This document shows positions 39,575-52,901 of a DNA stretch of 60,000 nucleotides, in pieces. Both the position numbers and the translations under genes were made by a program. The notes under the pieces are model-generated. The model was not told the origin of the DNA. It saw nothing but the letters and a program-made list of their open reading frames with translations, and searched no databases. Each line of letters starts with the position of its first letter. Position 1 is the stretch's first letter. This stretch comes from Bugula neritina (lineage: Eukaryota; Bryozoa; Gymnolaemata; Cheilostomatida; Bugulidae), in assembly GCA_964035545.1 (NCBI GenBank), contig OZ037772.1, positions 7,178,889 through 7,238,888 of the forward strand, written 5' to 3'.

Positions 39575-40975
39575 TTTTAATTGCTTTAAGAATGAACATG
39601 TTTGAGGGACTTTATAAGGTATAAAGACATTTAGTATTGAAATGTTATAGCAATACTTGTACAGAATACAGAGGCAACTGTGTGTATAACAAGTTGTAAA
39701 ATATGGATAAAAAGCAGTTTTAAAGCAACTAAATTTTTATCTTGAGACAATCAAGTTCAATAACTTTTATGCATTTTCTAAAAGTTATCATCAAGTTCTA
39801 AACATCAGCATTTGGTTTCATTCTACATACTTATAGCACTCACCTCTGTGCCTTTTGGTGGGTCTTGTTTGTAATCGAGTTTGAACACAAACCTTTGCAG
39901 TAGCCTAACTGTCTAGTAAGCATGCAGTTTCATTTTTCAGTATTTCTGTAGCCTCTCTTCCAAATATTATATAGCGCCTTTACATAATCATGTTATAGTC
40001 TTTCAAGGTGTTGTAAGAGTGGTTATATTAACTTTTTGTAATTGAGCTAAGTAGAGAATTTCTCTATTGTAAAAATTATTGTTCTTATTCAAACGCACAA
40101 TCAAGTCTATATTGTTATAATAAGCAAACCATGTTTATATTTATAAAACCAGAATAACATGCATATTCAATAGAGAAAATACCAGCCACTTTTGTCCTTT
40201 TTTGTAAAAGGAACAGTTTGAATAACAGTCTGCATAACTCTATAGATCTGTAGATAATATATATCAATAACTGAATATAACATATATTTAGTTCAACATT
40301 GCTCAACACTTAGTTACCCGATCAATAAGAATGTACACAAAGAGTTTTAGTTGTTAGCAATGTACCACGGGACCTTTTTGTATATGATTGAATAAAATAC
40401 TCTGCAAAACTTCCGTTTTAGGTGCGTTGTAGCTCTATTATAGTCATTTTAGTAAAAGTGCATCGTGGTTTTATGCTTTATAGCAAGCAAATTAGCATAT
40501 TGGCTGCTCTTGTGTCTATAATTTACCTGGCTAAGCTGAGTTTTCTGAAACTTAGGCTGACAAAGAAGCAGTACTTGAAACAGTATTGAATGAAGTTTTG
40601 CTATTTCTTGCTTTTGTTAACATGGAATTAAAAATTAAATGGCCCATTTGTTTCATATGTAATGTGTCCCAAAACATGAGAATTACTTTTTTAACCCACT
40701 ATAATTTACAACAAATATGTTGGTTTATATGTGCAAATTTCCCAGCCCATCAATCAATGAAAACAGTATTGACTTATTATAATATCACCTGACTATGTGA
40801 AACAAAATAGTATCCTGCTAATTAGCCTTTGTGTCTCATGCATATAATTAACATCCTGGATCAAAGTAAATTTGCTGAAAGTGCTTTATTTGAGAATTCC
40901 AAGGCTAAAGCAGAAATTGATGCACTTGTCTTATTCGAGGGTTTCAAATTTACAACCATTATAAGCTAAGTCTTT
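39575..40975. other. Upstream region of the TRIM-like gene, no gene recognised
   Basis: AT-rich sequence that should contain the promoter and 5' UTR of the minus-strand TRIM-like gene. I see no clear TATA or initiator context that I would defend, and no coding exon. Confidence 0.35.
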
Positions 40976-40976
40976 T

Positions 40977-41175
40977 AGCAGCCGTTGTCTAGGGGTTAAA
41001 GCATTCGCTTTGTGAAGTCGTAGGTTCGAACCCTGACAAAGGCCATTGGTGATGTTAGGAAGATTGCTCCTGTGCCTCATTTGAACAAGTCCTTAGGCCG
41101 ATTTAACAAAAACCCCTTCCATCAGGGGTTTCTCACAGGGATAGCGACTATAAACTTGTGTGAGCTTTTTTTATA
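40977..41175 (+). repeat. tRNA-derived SINE, copy A
   Basis: A head of about 60 bp resembles a tRNA: GTCTAGGGGTTAAAGC fits the A-box region and GGTTCGAACCCTGAC fits the B box. It is followed by a body with GGCCATTGGTGATGTTAGGA, the inverted pair CCCCTTCC/ATCAGGGG near 41113-41129, and a tail ending AAACTTGTGTGAGCTTTTTT. The same body is found at 48103-48316 (reverse) and 59151-59424. The head most resembles a histidine-type tRNA (GTG at the anticodon place), which is inference. Confidence 0.8.
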
Positions 41176-41699
41176 AGCCAACTCTTTTTTAATTATGTTA
41201 TAGTGAAATACCATTACAATAGTATCAGTTTATTTATTACTTAGTCTTTGTTTTATATTTCGCACTTCATAATGGGTGCCTCAATACATGTCCATTATTT
41301 AACTTTCACATCTCTACTCCAAATATTACATTTTAGTATAAGTTTTGTTTTCAGCAGGTGAATATGCAGATACAGTACTTGCTTATAGAAGTAAATCTGG
41401 AACGCAGTAAATCACTGTGGTGAGTGTAAGAGAACTGCATATGGTTTGTGACCAACTTTGAAGCAACACTTTAACCTTGAGATATGTGAATACAAATAAC
41501 TGAGTGAAGAAAACATACAACTTTTTAACAAAATGAGAGAAAGTTTTCTTAGTAAAAAAAATTGATAATTCAAAAATGGAGACACTAGAATGATATTTCA
41601 AATATTTAGATGAACACTTTTAACATAGCAGTACAGCAATTTTAAATGCTTAGTAAACTTTTTTAGCAATCAAAATATTTTTACATAAATTATTAATAT

Positions 41700-42535
41700 A
41701 GGCGTTTATATAAGGAGTCTAACTAAAAGATTTGAAGAGGAAAAATTCCAACCTAAATTTCCATTTTACATGAAAACCGTTAGAATTGATAGTAGAAACC
41801 AATTACCTATAACCATAAGTTGTATGACATAATATTTGCGTTGCTATAGCAACGGGGTTTAACCTTTGTGTCCTTATGCAGTGATGTGAAAGGACCATTC
41901 TTAGCAGTTTAGAAGACAACTCTAACGTTCAACTCCTTGATAGTAAACTCTGGCAATGCTTAGCAATACTCTGACATGTCTCATCATCAATATGAAGATA
42001 ATGTACCATGGCTACAACAAACAATGGGAACAAAGGCTATAAGATCATGCCAAAATATATTGAACAAAAATAATAAATACAAAGACCTAAATAAAGCAAG
42101 TTATTAACTACAGGTTGAAACAATATTTTATACTGTAATTCTGTAATACTAAATGGTAACAAATATAGCCCTATAACACTATAGTACAACCTAACATTCT
42201 CTCCTCATTGCAATACAGGTAAATACCTTCAACTTACTACAGTTGAATTTTTTTAAAGCCAATCTTAGACTATTAATGGCTGATTATGTTAAGGTAAACA
42301 AGAAGCAAATTTATTGCAATAAAAAGTATAGTTAATAGAGCACATGAAGAAAATATGGCAAAGTGATGTTTGAGAATACAGAAGACAACATGGGAAAACA
42401 AATATCTCACTATCCAATCATATCAGAGCATTTATTTGAGTGATTATTACTTGATATATTCATGAAAGCTTCTCAATGTATGTATCAAAGAATTGACCAA
42501 TCCTAATCAGCGTAGTGTATAATAGACCAATCATA
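41700..42535. repeat. Dispersed repeat family R1, copy 3, overlapping the PLPP6-like last exon
   Basis: Block order matches the copies at 18860 and 20745: GACATAATATTTGCGTTGCT, GCTTAGCAATACTCTGACAT, ATGGCTACAACAAACAATGG, then GAATTGACCAATCCTAATCA near 42491. The last block covers the stop codon of the PLPP6-like gene at 42505-42503 and runs into its final coding codons. Confidence 0.6.
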
Positions 42536-45355
42536 GTGCATGTATTGTAGCTCGGCCAAGACAATGCGACGGATATAGAAATAGACTTCATACAGCTTAC
42601 CATAAAACTGTAGAAAGCCAAATATTGAACCGGCTATTACGTCTGTTACATAGTGTCTCCCTACAAAACAAGAGAAGTTAATTCCTAGTAACTGGGTGAC
42701 ATTAGATTGACCTTGGAACACTGCAGCAAACTGTCATAGTAAGAACTTGGAACATGAAGACAATTGAGCCTGTGTTTTAGTAAACAGACTTATATTAAGG
42801 AGCTTTGGCTAGAGCAGATTTCATAAAACTAAGGCTTCAGTAGAAAACTTGATCTTCCATTCACTTTTCTACTGGAAAGTATAAAGAACTTTCCAGTAGA
42901 TAAAACCTTAATTAGCTAAAGTATATCAGCTACATCACAAGGTTGGCCTTACCATTTGATGAGAGCCTGCAGGTAACAAATATCTATGAAGAAAATATAC
43001 CATCAAAATAGTTAATAAAAGATGTTAAACTATTGATAATAACTCCAGCATCACAACAAGCAATAATCTATATTAGTGATTATTATCAACAAAAAGCACG
43101 GTTGATTCAAATCTTACAACCTCTGCTGGTAAAGAATTTACGAAGGCTAAAGACTGAGCTCTTTAACATACTGACAACATAGTTTGTGAAAATTGTTACA
43201 CATTATAGCAAGCTATGCGTATGCCCATGACTGACGGACCAAACCCGTAACCTATTACTAGCTATAGGTTAGCTCTCTAACTATTAAACTATGTCTGTCC
43301 TATGATAATCACTAATAAAGTGAGATGTTTACCTAGCATCACCCTAGACACTGCTGTAGATATGGACCACGTAAGAACAAGTATTTGTGAGGAGAGAGAC
43401 AACTCCAAACTGTGTAGAAGAAGACACCCACACATGATGGCTCTGGTTGTGTGACCTGAAACAGCATTAGTCATGAGAATTAAGTGATTTGCATGACAAT
43501 AAAGTGCCAGATACTACCCAATTAATGTTGAGGGATTTTCGTGAAATTTCCAGAGAGATTATTTCAAAAGCAAACTGCTTGTTAAAAGTCAGTGTGAGAC
43601 TAGAAAATAGGGTTAGTTTAAAAAAATACATATGTTCACATGATAAATAAATAAAATTAAAATGGCTCAGTGATGCTCTTTATACAAACCACTAAAAATA
43701 TTTAGTAAAGTCATTCAATAAGTAAAACTTATTCGAAAAGTTAAAAATCCATGATAATCAATCAAAAACAATCACAAACCTGAAGGAAAAGAAAATTTCT
43801 TGTCTATTTTAACTGAAACCAGAAAGTCTTTAGAGTGGTGGTAGGATGGGCGTGGCCGTCTCACTGTTACCTTCACCACTAAAGATACTAGCAGGTCCAG
43901 AATTAGGGCTGCAACAGAATTTCAGATCAGTTATTGAAATAATTCAGTCAGTTTGAAACATACAAAACCATTAACAAGTAAAACAAACTAAAGTAAAAAT
44001 AATATATGTAAGTATTAGAGAGATAAATGCTATCTTGTATAGTTTTTAAAGTTTACGAACATAAAAGCTAATTGATTCGTATCACTACTTATCTAACTTA
44101 TATGAAATAAAATAGATAAGTAGTAATACTGTTACTGGTCACCTTTGGTCACCTTTCACCGCGGGTAGCAGGTCTTTGCTTGATACCAAGCTTTACCAAG
44201 TTACTCTATTACTATACAGATTATTGTATTTACCAGTGCCAAATAAAACATTTATAAATGTCAAAGTCAAGTATAAATTATCATGATTATAGTCAAAATT
44301 AATAATAATATTCATCCTGTCAGTTCAATTAAATTGAATAGATTCTATCGCATTAGGAATATAAATAATATGTTGGCCCAACATGAAGAATAAATTGGGA
44401 ATTTCAGTGTGGTTATAAACATGACAATAGCCTAACTTTTAAAATATTTATAAATGTTAGTTTAAAGTTTAAAAAGATTGTGGGAATTGCAAGGTTTTTT
44501 ATGAAGAACACAGGCAATTTTACATTTCTCTGCTACTATACATACATGCAATTGGGAGTGCTGTTAAAGGTGAAGGTAAAACAGTGAGTTGGTTAGTAAT
44601 TTTACTTTCAAAACTATCATCTGTCAATTAATGCTACACTTCCAGAGTCAACAACTTCATTACTAAATGAGTGACAGAGCATGCGTGGCAGACGCATTGT
44701 GATTGTTTATGCAACTACAACCACAATGGCAGTACTGTGTATATTGTTCTTATGATAATGGTCAGTGTGATTGAACTAATACAACGGCAATAAAATTCAA
44801 AAATGAACAGGTTGACGTGAGACTAACAGCTAACTTTCAAATAATTTGCCATACTTAAAGTAAATGGTGAAATAAAAATATAATGGATATGGCTAAGCCT
44901 AAAGTAGGCCTAACAGACTAAATTAAACGCCACAATCATTATTAAAAATCAAAATTCATCAAAAACAAAATATTATATCAAGATATATTTTAAAACTAAC
45001 TGACAATTAAACTATAAACCATAAAGTGAGCTCTTGAACTTTAAGTTTAAACTAAAATTAATGAGTTAAACTTGAACTTGATGCTTATACTCAACTTATA
45101 GTTATAGTAAGTTATACTTATAGTTATAATATTTAAATTTTTGGTCTCACCTGCCAAGAGATTGACATGGTAACTAGTTCGTTCAGCTTCTACCATAAAA
45201 ATAGCTACTATTGCATATATCAACCATGGTATACCATGGAAAGACAGTTCTAGAAGCCTGAAGCAAAGTCGCAAATACTTCCAAGGTGTTGTTGGATCAG
45301 CGCAAATAGCTAACTGCCGAGAAATGAACTTATCTTGTTTTAGTAAATAATCCAT
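42503..45355 (-). CDS. PLPP6: PLPP6-like PAP2-family lipid phosphatase
   Basis: Four exons in minus-strand order: 45355-45151, 43908-43780, 43455-43333, 42660-42503, together 615 nt (204 aa) in phase. All three PAP2 catalytic motifs are complete: K81-x6-R88-P89, P110-S-G-H113, and S148-R149-x5-H155-x3-D159. Hydrophobic stretches around them fit a multi-pass ER or nuclear-envelope membrane protein. ISRQLAICAD near the start and GHGIPW-like FHGIPWLIY are hallmarks of the PLPP6/PLPP7 branch. PLPP6 hydrolyses presqualene and other polyisoprenoid diphosphates. PLPP7 has degenerate active-site residues, so the intact motifs favour PLPP6. The chosen start MDYLLKQDKF is the last ATG before the conserved region; the frame stays open to 45460, so a longer N-terminus is possible. 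The last ~12-15 residues overlap repeat R1 and may be acquired. Its 5' end faces GPSM2 about 3 kb away. Confidence 0.85.
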
Positions 45356-45839
45356 AAGAGCTACTTTGTAAAGTAACAAAGCAAACTGATAACATTCAAC
45401 TTGTAAAATATTATACGCACATAGCCATATTTTTACATAAACATTATGACTAATGAGCACTCAATAGTCAAACTCAATGCCAATGGTGAACTTAGGAAGG
45501 AGTGGTTAAACAGGAAACTTAGCTACGGAGGCAGCCATGTTTGTTATTACCACGTGATTAGCTATTTAACCAATTGAAAGTCGCAATCTATCGTGGTTTT
45601 ATGTTCAATTGCAATCACTGTGAAAGCGTTTCGAGTTTATTACTTTATAGTTATAATTATAGTAAATGTAATACTTGCACTAATACTAATAGTAATCTTA
45701 ATTATAATAGCTTGTTTCCTTGTACTTGTAAGGTATTAGGTATGATAATATTATAATTTTGTACAATTAAAGAATTTTCTTACTTTAACTGTTGTACTTT
45801 TCAGTTCGACTTTGAGTTTTACTTTGCTCAACTTGAATA

Positions 45840-46440
45840 TTTAGATTTCGTCAATCAATCGGTATCACTATGAGTATGACTATCAGTATGAGTATGACTA
45901 TCAGTTACACTTATACTTACAGATACTGTTAGTGTTTTAAAACAGAAACACTTACACTCACTATGTTACGGTATCATTATCATACTCATACTGTAAATGT
46001 AAGTCACTAAGTGTGATACTGATACTGATATTCACATTGTCAATTGTGATTGACTGATTGAATCAATGTGAATGTAAATGTTTGTGTCACATTTACTGAT
46101 ACTTATACTGATAGTGATAGTCACGTCTGTGATTGGTTGTAATTAAATAAGCCACTGGCTTTCTCCCCTTAGCCCACTCTTTCAGGAAGATTGGGATTCA
46201 GGGAAATTCAGGTAAATACTCATAGTCACTGTCAGTGTCTTAGACAAGTGCGAAGGTTTTTTCAACGCGCACAGTGGACACCTTTGCTACTTGTGATTTC
46301 AATTTTCGCATGCGAAAATACGCACCGTGTGGCCCTAGGCTTACTGATACTGATAGTGATACTCATACTGATAGTGATATTTGTACTGATTACCGAGTAA
46401 AAATATCAGCATGACATTGTGACTTGCATGGCTATGACTG
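45840..46440. repeat. Degenerate hexamer-type simple repeat
   Basis: Interspersed, imperfect runs of TATGAGTATGACTATCAG and TACTGATAGTGATACTCA, in both orientations. The period is about 6 and the copies are strongly diverged. Non-repetitive islands at 46140-46330 interrupt it. Confidence 0.6.
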
Positions 46441-46468
46441 TCAGTATGACTATGACTATGAGCCATGA

Positions 46469-47142
46469 GGGTGCAAGTCGTTTCGTAGTACCCACTTTTT
46501 CAGGTCGTTTCGTACACATTAATATAATTGAACAAAAAGAAAAATACATATTTATGTATTAGTTTATTATTTGATGTATGATTTATGCAGTAGCCATAGG
46601 CCTACTGCTCAAAAATAACTTGCACATTTTATTTCACCACATACTTATTAATGTGTGATGTAGGTGTTAGATGGAAAGGGTTACTGTCGTTTTGTACATA
46701 GGTCGTTTCGTACACCAGTTGTTTCGTCTACAAACTGCTATCCATTCTGTATCCAAAATTAATAATGAATTAAGTCACTGGATAACTACTTGAAAGTCAA
46801 ATAATACTAGTTTACTTATTTATTGCATCCTTTGTCACCTATTGATCAAAGTTTTATATTAATCTATTATATATTAAAATTTATATTATGATAAAATTAA
46901 ATGCGTTAACATTTTTTTTTATATGATTATCCATCATTATATATATTGAACACACTGCTATGTTTTTGGTTTTATTTTGATCAATGCTAGCTTTTATTTT
47001 ATTCTATTATTGCTGTACTACTCATGCATCAAATAACAAATAAATATCAAAAAATATGTATTTCATTTAATTTATACTGATGTGTATGAAATGACCTGAA
47101 AAAGTGGGTACGAAACGACTTATGTACGAAATGACACGCACC
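46469..47142. mobile_element. MITE with GTCGTTTCGTAC repeats
   Basis: About 60-bp imperfect terminal inverted repeats. The left is 46469-46525 (GGGTGCAAGTCGTTTCGTAG, then CCCACTTTTTCAGGTCGTTT). The right, inverted, is 47080-47142 (AAATGACCTGAAAAAGTGGG, then TACGAAACGAC). The motif GTCGTTTCGTAC or close variants occurs at 46478, 46504, 46688, 46702 and 46718, and inverted at 47108 and 47124. The element is about 674 bp with no coding frame, so it is a non-autonomous DNA transposon. Superfamily and target duplication not determined. Confidence 0.75.
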
Positions 47143-47293
47143 TGATGAAAACTTTTCTCTTGGTTCATATATTGTTATCAGTAGATGGCAGCAACTAGTT
47201 TTTTTTTTAAATATGCTCGGGGAAAGAAATATATTATGCTGGCCCATTTATATCATGATTTATCGATAAATATTTTAATCAATAATAGTTAGT

Positions 47294-47799
47294 TCAGGGT
47301 TGGGGTAATTGTAATTTGTAATTGTAATTGGTTGTAATTAATTACATTTTTTTAAGTAATTGAATGTAATTTGTAATTGATGTATAAAAATGCAATTGTA
47401 ATTAATTACATTGCTAATGTAATTGAATTTCACAATTACTTTATAATATCATAACAATGACTTCAAATTTATAAATCTTATAAAATTCATATCTTTCCTG
47501 CTTTGCTTACTGTTTAATCAAAGTTCAGATTAATTTGATGTCGTATTTGTCACCATATTGGTTACTGTTGAGAACAAAGAAGGATTTCAGTTGTCAAAAT
47601 TACCCCTGGTAGTTGGACCCCAGAAGTGAGATTATATAACTTTTATTCGTCTCTTATGAAAACAAAAGTAATTTTAATGAATTACATTACCATGTAATTG
47701 TAATTAATTACATTTATTTCAACTGTAATTATAATTGTAATTGACAAATTCTCATGTAATTGTAATTAATTACATTCATATGTAATTGACCCCAACCCT
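47294..47799. mobile_element. MITE with CAGGGTTGGGG ends and TAATTG-rich arms
   Basis: The left end CAGGGTTGGGGTAATTGTAA and the right end, inverted, CAGGGTTGGGGTCAATTACA face each other. Each is followed by an arm of repeated TGTAATTGTAATTAATTACA-like sequence (47305-47440 and 47670-47785). The length is about 506 bp with no coding frame. CAGGG-type ends suggest hAT, but I could not see a convincing 8-bp target duplication. Confidence 0.65.
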
Positions 47800-48102
47800 G
47801 GCCGTTAGTCATTGTTTTTCGATTGGTGTTCTAAAAATTGTTTATTTATTTACTTGTATACTGAGTCGTTTATGTTGCATCACTTAGCAATTTATTTTTG
47901 ATTTACCAATTTTGACTATCCACAGCTAATAAAAGTTGAATAAACTATACTATTCTATTAATATTATAAAATTGCACTCTACAGTCTACAAACAATTAAA
48001 AACAAATAAAGTGCTGTTTTGAGCAATATTGTTCTACGTAATCGTAACCATTTTTATCATTGTATGAAGGATCGAGGCTTGACCAATCTCGAGTATATAA
48101 TA

Positions 48103-48316
48103 TGAAAAACTCACACAAGTTTATAGTCACTATCCCTGTGAGAAATCCCTGATTGAAAGGGTTTTTGTTAAATTGAGTTAAAGACTTATTCAGATGAAGC
48201 ACAGGAACAATTATTACTGAATGCTCTTCCTAACATCACCAATGGCCTTTGTCAGGGTTCACACCCATGACTTCTTGCTTACTAGGCAAATGCTCTAACC
48301 CCTGGACCGCGACTAC
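48103..48316 (-). repeat. tRNA-derived SINE, copy B
   Basis: On the minus strand: GCGGTCCAGGGGTTAGAGCA (A-box region), then GGGTGTGAACCCTGACAAAG (B-box region, slightly changed). The body is shared with copy A, including GGCCATTGGTGATGTTAGGA and AACTTGTGTGAGTTTTTC at the tail. It sits about 190 bp upstream of the first GPSM2 coding exon. Confidence 0.8.
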
Positions 48317-48503
48317 TCCCTCTATAGGATATAATGTATTAGTTCAATATTATATGCTATAAATTGTTCAAGTCCCAATTTTTCATATATTAGAAAAAAT
48401 TAGTTGCTCACATTTTTTCCACCCTACATGGTCTTTTGCCTCTTTAAATATACAAAAGCTGGATTCATAAATAGTATGGTTTTCTTTGTATGTTGTAAGG
48501 TGG

Positions 48504-51500
48504 ATGGAGGGGTCCTGCCTACAGCTCGCACTGGAAGGAGAAAGATTGTGTAAATCTGGCGACTGTATCAATGGTGTTCAGTTTTTTGAGGCTGCAGTCA
48601 AATCTGGTGAGAGATTCTACCAAATTTGAACTTTGAAGAGATTGAATTAGAGTTGACAATAATTCACTAATAACCCAGAAATTGCAAACCAAAAACTTTC
48701 AATTTTTTTAATTCCTAATTCTAACAGATGGGTTCTTTTCTTAACCCTTTAGCTGGATTTGAAAAATTATGCAATATTATGTTTGTCAGCGAAATCCAAC
48801 TAGTCAAACTAGTCAAACTATTCAAACTCAATATTCTCCGAAAGAAAGTTATTGGTCTCAATTTTCAGTTTTGTTAACATTTAAACTTATTAATATGTGA
48901 ATACTGAATCAGGTCTGACTGCCTGCATGTTCATGGTGGTGATATCTCTCAGACTATTATAAATCAGAGTCAAGTCTAGCTTCGGTATCCATGGTTTTGG
49001 TTCCATAGCAGTCATTATTTGTTTGGATTTTCAAGTATCGTTACACAAATTACCTGTATTTTGGCAAAGAGGGTTTTCAAAACTAGGTTGCTCAGTCTTG
49101 AAATATAGAGAGCTTTTTGAAATTAAGTTAACACAGTATCACAAGTTATACTGAAGATATGTCAAAAATATTAACAACATGGAAAGTGAAGCTGAAAATA
49201 CCAAACAGTGAATTTCGAAGTCTTTTCATATTGCCAACACCCAACCTAGCACTGCTACAAGGCCACTATTTACAAGGCCGCCGTACTGCAGGTTCTGTTG
49301 TAATATTTTTAGGAGTTACCCCATTATATCTGCTCATTGTTTTGTATTCACAAATTCCTCCTGTCTTGTCTTTATGTTGTCAAATTGAGTCTCCCAAATT
49401 GATAATGACTGCTCACTCCTATAGACAAGACTGCTGCTTGCAAATGTAATAGACAATATTATCTACAAGGTTCAAGTACATTGCCCTGCATCTAGAAGAT
49501 GGATCTCTTCAAGTTGAAACTATGTACCCAATCATTTAACATTTAGGAGCAGTAATGAAGAATTTGAGATAGCCTAAATTCTTTAGTTTAATTATTAGAT
49601 TTTGGTTTGGGACGCGGGTTAAACTAGCTTCTTATGCTAGATTTCTAATCACAGGATTTTCTCAAAATCTCCATTACTGCACCTACCTCTCATTTAGGGT
49701 ACTAATCGTACTGCCACAAGGTACTTTTTCAGTTGCGTACTTTTTCTGCTCTAGGTACTGACGATTTGAAGGTTCTCTCTGCCATATATAGTCAACTAGG
49801 AAATGCGTATTTCTACCTCCAGCAATATGAGAAAGCGTTTGAGTTTCATAAACATGACCTCACTCTTACTCGGTATGTAGTGCTAGTCTGACTCTGGGTG
49901 TAGTATCAGTCATACTCTGGGTGTACTACGACTCAGTAAGTGGTACTAGTCAGTAGTCATACGTTGTAATGTTTCAGTATGTAGTATCAGTGATATACTG
50001 ATTAATGACTGATGGTTTAGTACAACTAAGTATTTAGTACTACTGTACTAGTCATACTTAGTGATGACTAAGTGTGTAGTATCTCTGATACTTAGTAATA
50101 ACTTTATGATTTAATACAACTAAGTATGTAGTGTGAGTCATATTAGTATTTAGTATCAGTGATACTTAGTAATGACTCAGGGTGTAGTTTGAATTTTACT
50201 GGAAGACAATTCTAAAAATAGGTTCTTTCATGTCAAGTCTTTTATATTTTAGTCCGAAATAGTGTTGTTTATGGTTACTTTTTGGATTTTTATACTTTTT
50301 AAAAATATTTAATTTGAGTAAAAAAATTAATGATTCTCGAAAAGGGCCCATTAGTAAATCCTATCTTAAATAAAAGCCATTTTCAATTTATACTGGGTTA
50401 TAATTTCATGGCCAATTTGAAACTGTTCACCTTTCGCCCCTGTATCTGCTGATTGGTTGGCTGAAATGGTTGCACAATAATCACTTGGTGAGCATCATTT
50501 ACAGCTGTATCATTTTCTATGTTCACACTGAAACATCTACAGCACAGAATGTTGCATCTAAAAGATAAAGTGAATTTTATATAAGATATTGTGAGTGAAA
50601 ATTATATGCACAAGGTTGGTAGCCCAGCCAATAGCAAAGGCGATTTACAGGTTTCTTTTAAACTTTACAGTTAATTTGAATAAATTAACACAAAAGTTGG
50701 GATAAAATTGAATGGTTATGCATTTTCACTGCATTTGCACTTTATTTATAACATTGCAACTATACTGCATATAATATACTGCAGCTACAGTGCAAAGCTT
50801 CTTGGTTAGCAAGATACAATGTAAGCCAACACGTTTTTTCAAGTGCCCACTCTCTCTACATCCACAGTAACTGTTATTGATATTGTCTGGTTTATTTGAA
50901 GTCACAATAATGCAGAAAATATTATTGCAACACTTACTCTGTTTACCTCCGTTACCAGGTGATATAATTGTGTTATATATGTAATATTTGTTGTACTTCA
51001 TCACTCAAAGTAATCTGTATAATTAGCAATTATTGCACATGTTAGAATCAGCATTTCTACTACTTACAACGTATTGATTAGTGTGAAATGTTTTAGAGTT
51101 TAACGTACTCTTATCGGTCTGTATAATTGCATTTACTGCAAAGCAAAGTATACATTTGCTAATGGCCGCTAGGTTGCTTGTTTATTGACAGTAAACCTCA
51201 CTATTGGGACGTGAATCCCATTTGTTTTTACGGAGGAAAGTAATGCAATCCCAGCTGTGTATGTCACAGAAAAGTTTCCTTACTTTATAAGTTTCTAATC
51301 CATAATATAATTTTTTCGTGAACTAATGGAGTCTTCTAATTCCATTAATATTCTTGTAATTATTCCTTGCGTTGCATTAGTCCATACATTAGTTCTCTGT
51401 ACTTTGCTGGAGCAGCACTTCACGGTGTGTTTCATACATCTATAAGTGGTGAGTGTAAGCGTGCTAAACGGTGATAATTTTCACCCTTTGAGTCATGGGC

Positions 51501-52821
51501 TTTCAGTTTTTAACTAAATCAACTACTTTAGTTTGACGCCTGATCAGTTGAACATATATAAATCATTTCAATAGGAGTTTATTCGTTGCAAGTGACAGTA
51601 TTTTTGCACTTGCCGGCTTTAAACTTGTTTAAGAATATTTTACATCTTTTTATTTTTATGTAACTAATATTTTTACAGTTGCAAGGGCTAGATATGGGGT
51701 TTAGAAAGGAAAATCAATTGCTCATTACTTCTGCGGCAAATTAATTTCTGTTGTGTTTTTGTATATAAAAGTATTGTAGAAAGTAGCAATGTGAAACCGT
51801 TACATCATAAGTTATAAGTGTAGTTAAAAGTTGCAAGTGTAAAGATAAGTGAAAATGCTGGGTTTTTATACCAGTCAAAAAGGTTAGCTATTGCGTAGTA
51901 GCCATAATATTGCTGGCATAGCTGAGATGTTACATGAAAATCTATAATGAATTGGGGAAAAGCTTTCCCAGTCTATGTAAAGTCCCAACAATTTCTTTTT
52001 CAAAACCATTGAATCATGTATATGCCTCAGTTTGTATATTAATTTAGATATTTAATTATTCATTTAACTTATTGTTATAGCAATGGCAGGTGACATGTGC
52101 AGTATATTATACTTTTGTGTAAAGTAATAGCTTTTACATTGATTTTTGTTGACATTTAATAATTAAATGAAATTATAGCATTCCATTAAAATGCAGTCTT
52201 ACCTATAATAAATTATTTTCTAAGTTATTTCCTGTTTTGCTAGAAGGTTCCCACACACTTATTTTGTGTGCCGAGACTTTATAACTAGTATTTATATTCT
52301 TTAAATTACCTAAATTAAACTATTTTACAGTTTCAGCATTTTGCTGTCTAATGGCAGTTGAATTTTAGACAACTATATTCATCTTCTCCTGTATATATTA
52401 ACAACTTTCACCCTTAGATGGAATTACTTAACAACACAATGTAAATAAATAAACACAAAATAAAAACACATATTCGCCAGCAAGTAGTTTTCTATATGAA
52501 AGGCAAATGTTTTTTTTTAACAGCTCAGTGAATGTGTAAAAGATTTTTCATTTTCAGACATTTTAATATCTTATTCTCCTGCATATTGCTGCGTATTGTT
52601 ATTTTGTATTTCTCCTAGCAACTCTCAATAGTAGATAAAACTACTTATTTTATGAAAAACATAAATCAAAAAGAATAATTTTATGTTAGAGCTTCAGTGT
52701 CTCACCTTAGTTAAGTGTACATGATTGGTGAATTTTTATTTTATAATGTATATGCCTACCATGTAATATATATACCTACAGTGTAATATATATACCTACA
52801 GTTTAATATCTATACTTACAG

Positions 52822-52901
<80 letters not shown>

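Noticed and set aside
43200-43310. Possible tRNA gene (ACGGGTTTGGTCCGTC on the minus strand)
   Set aside because: B-box-like sequence is poor, the arms do not pair into a cloverleaf, and it lies between PLPP6-like exons; at best an old SINE head.
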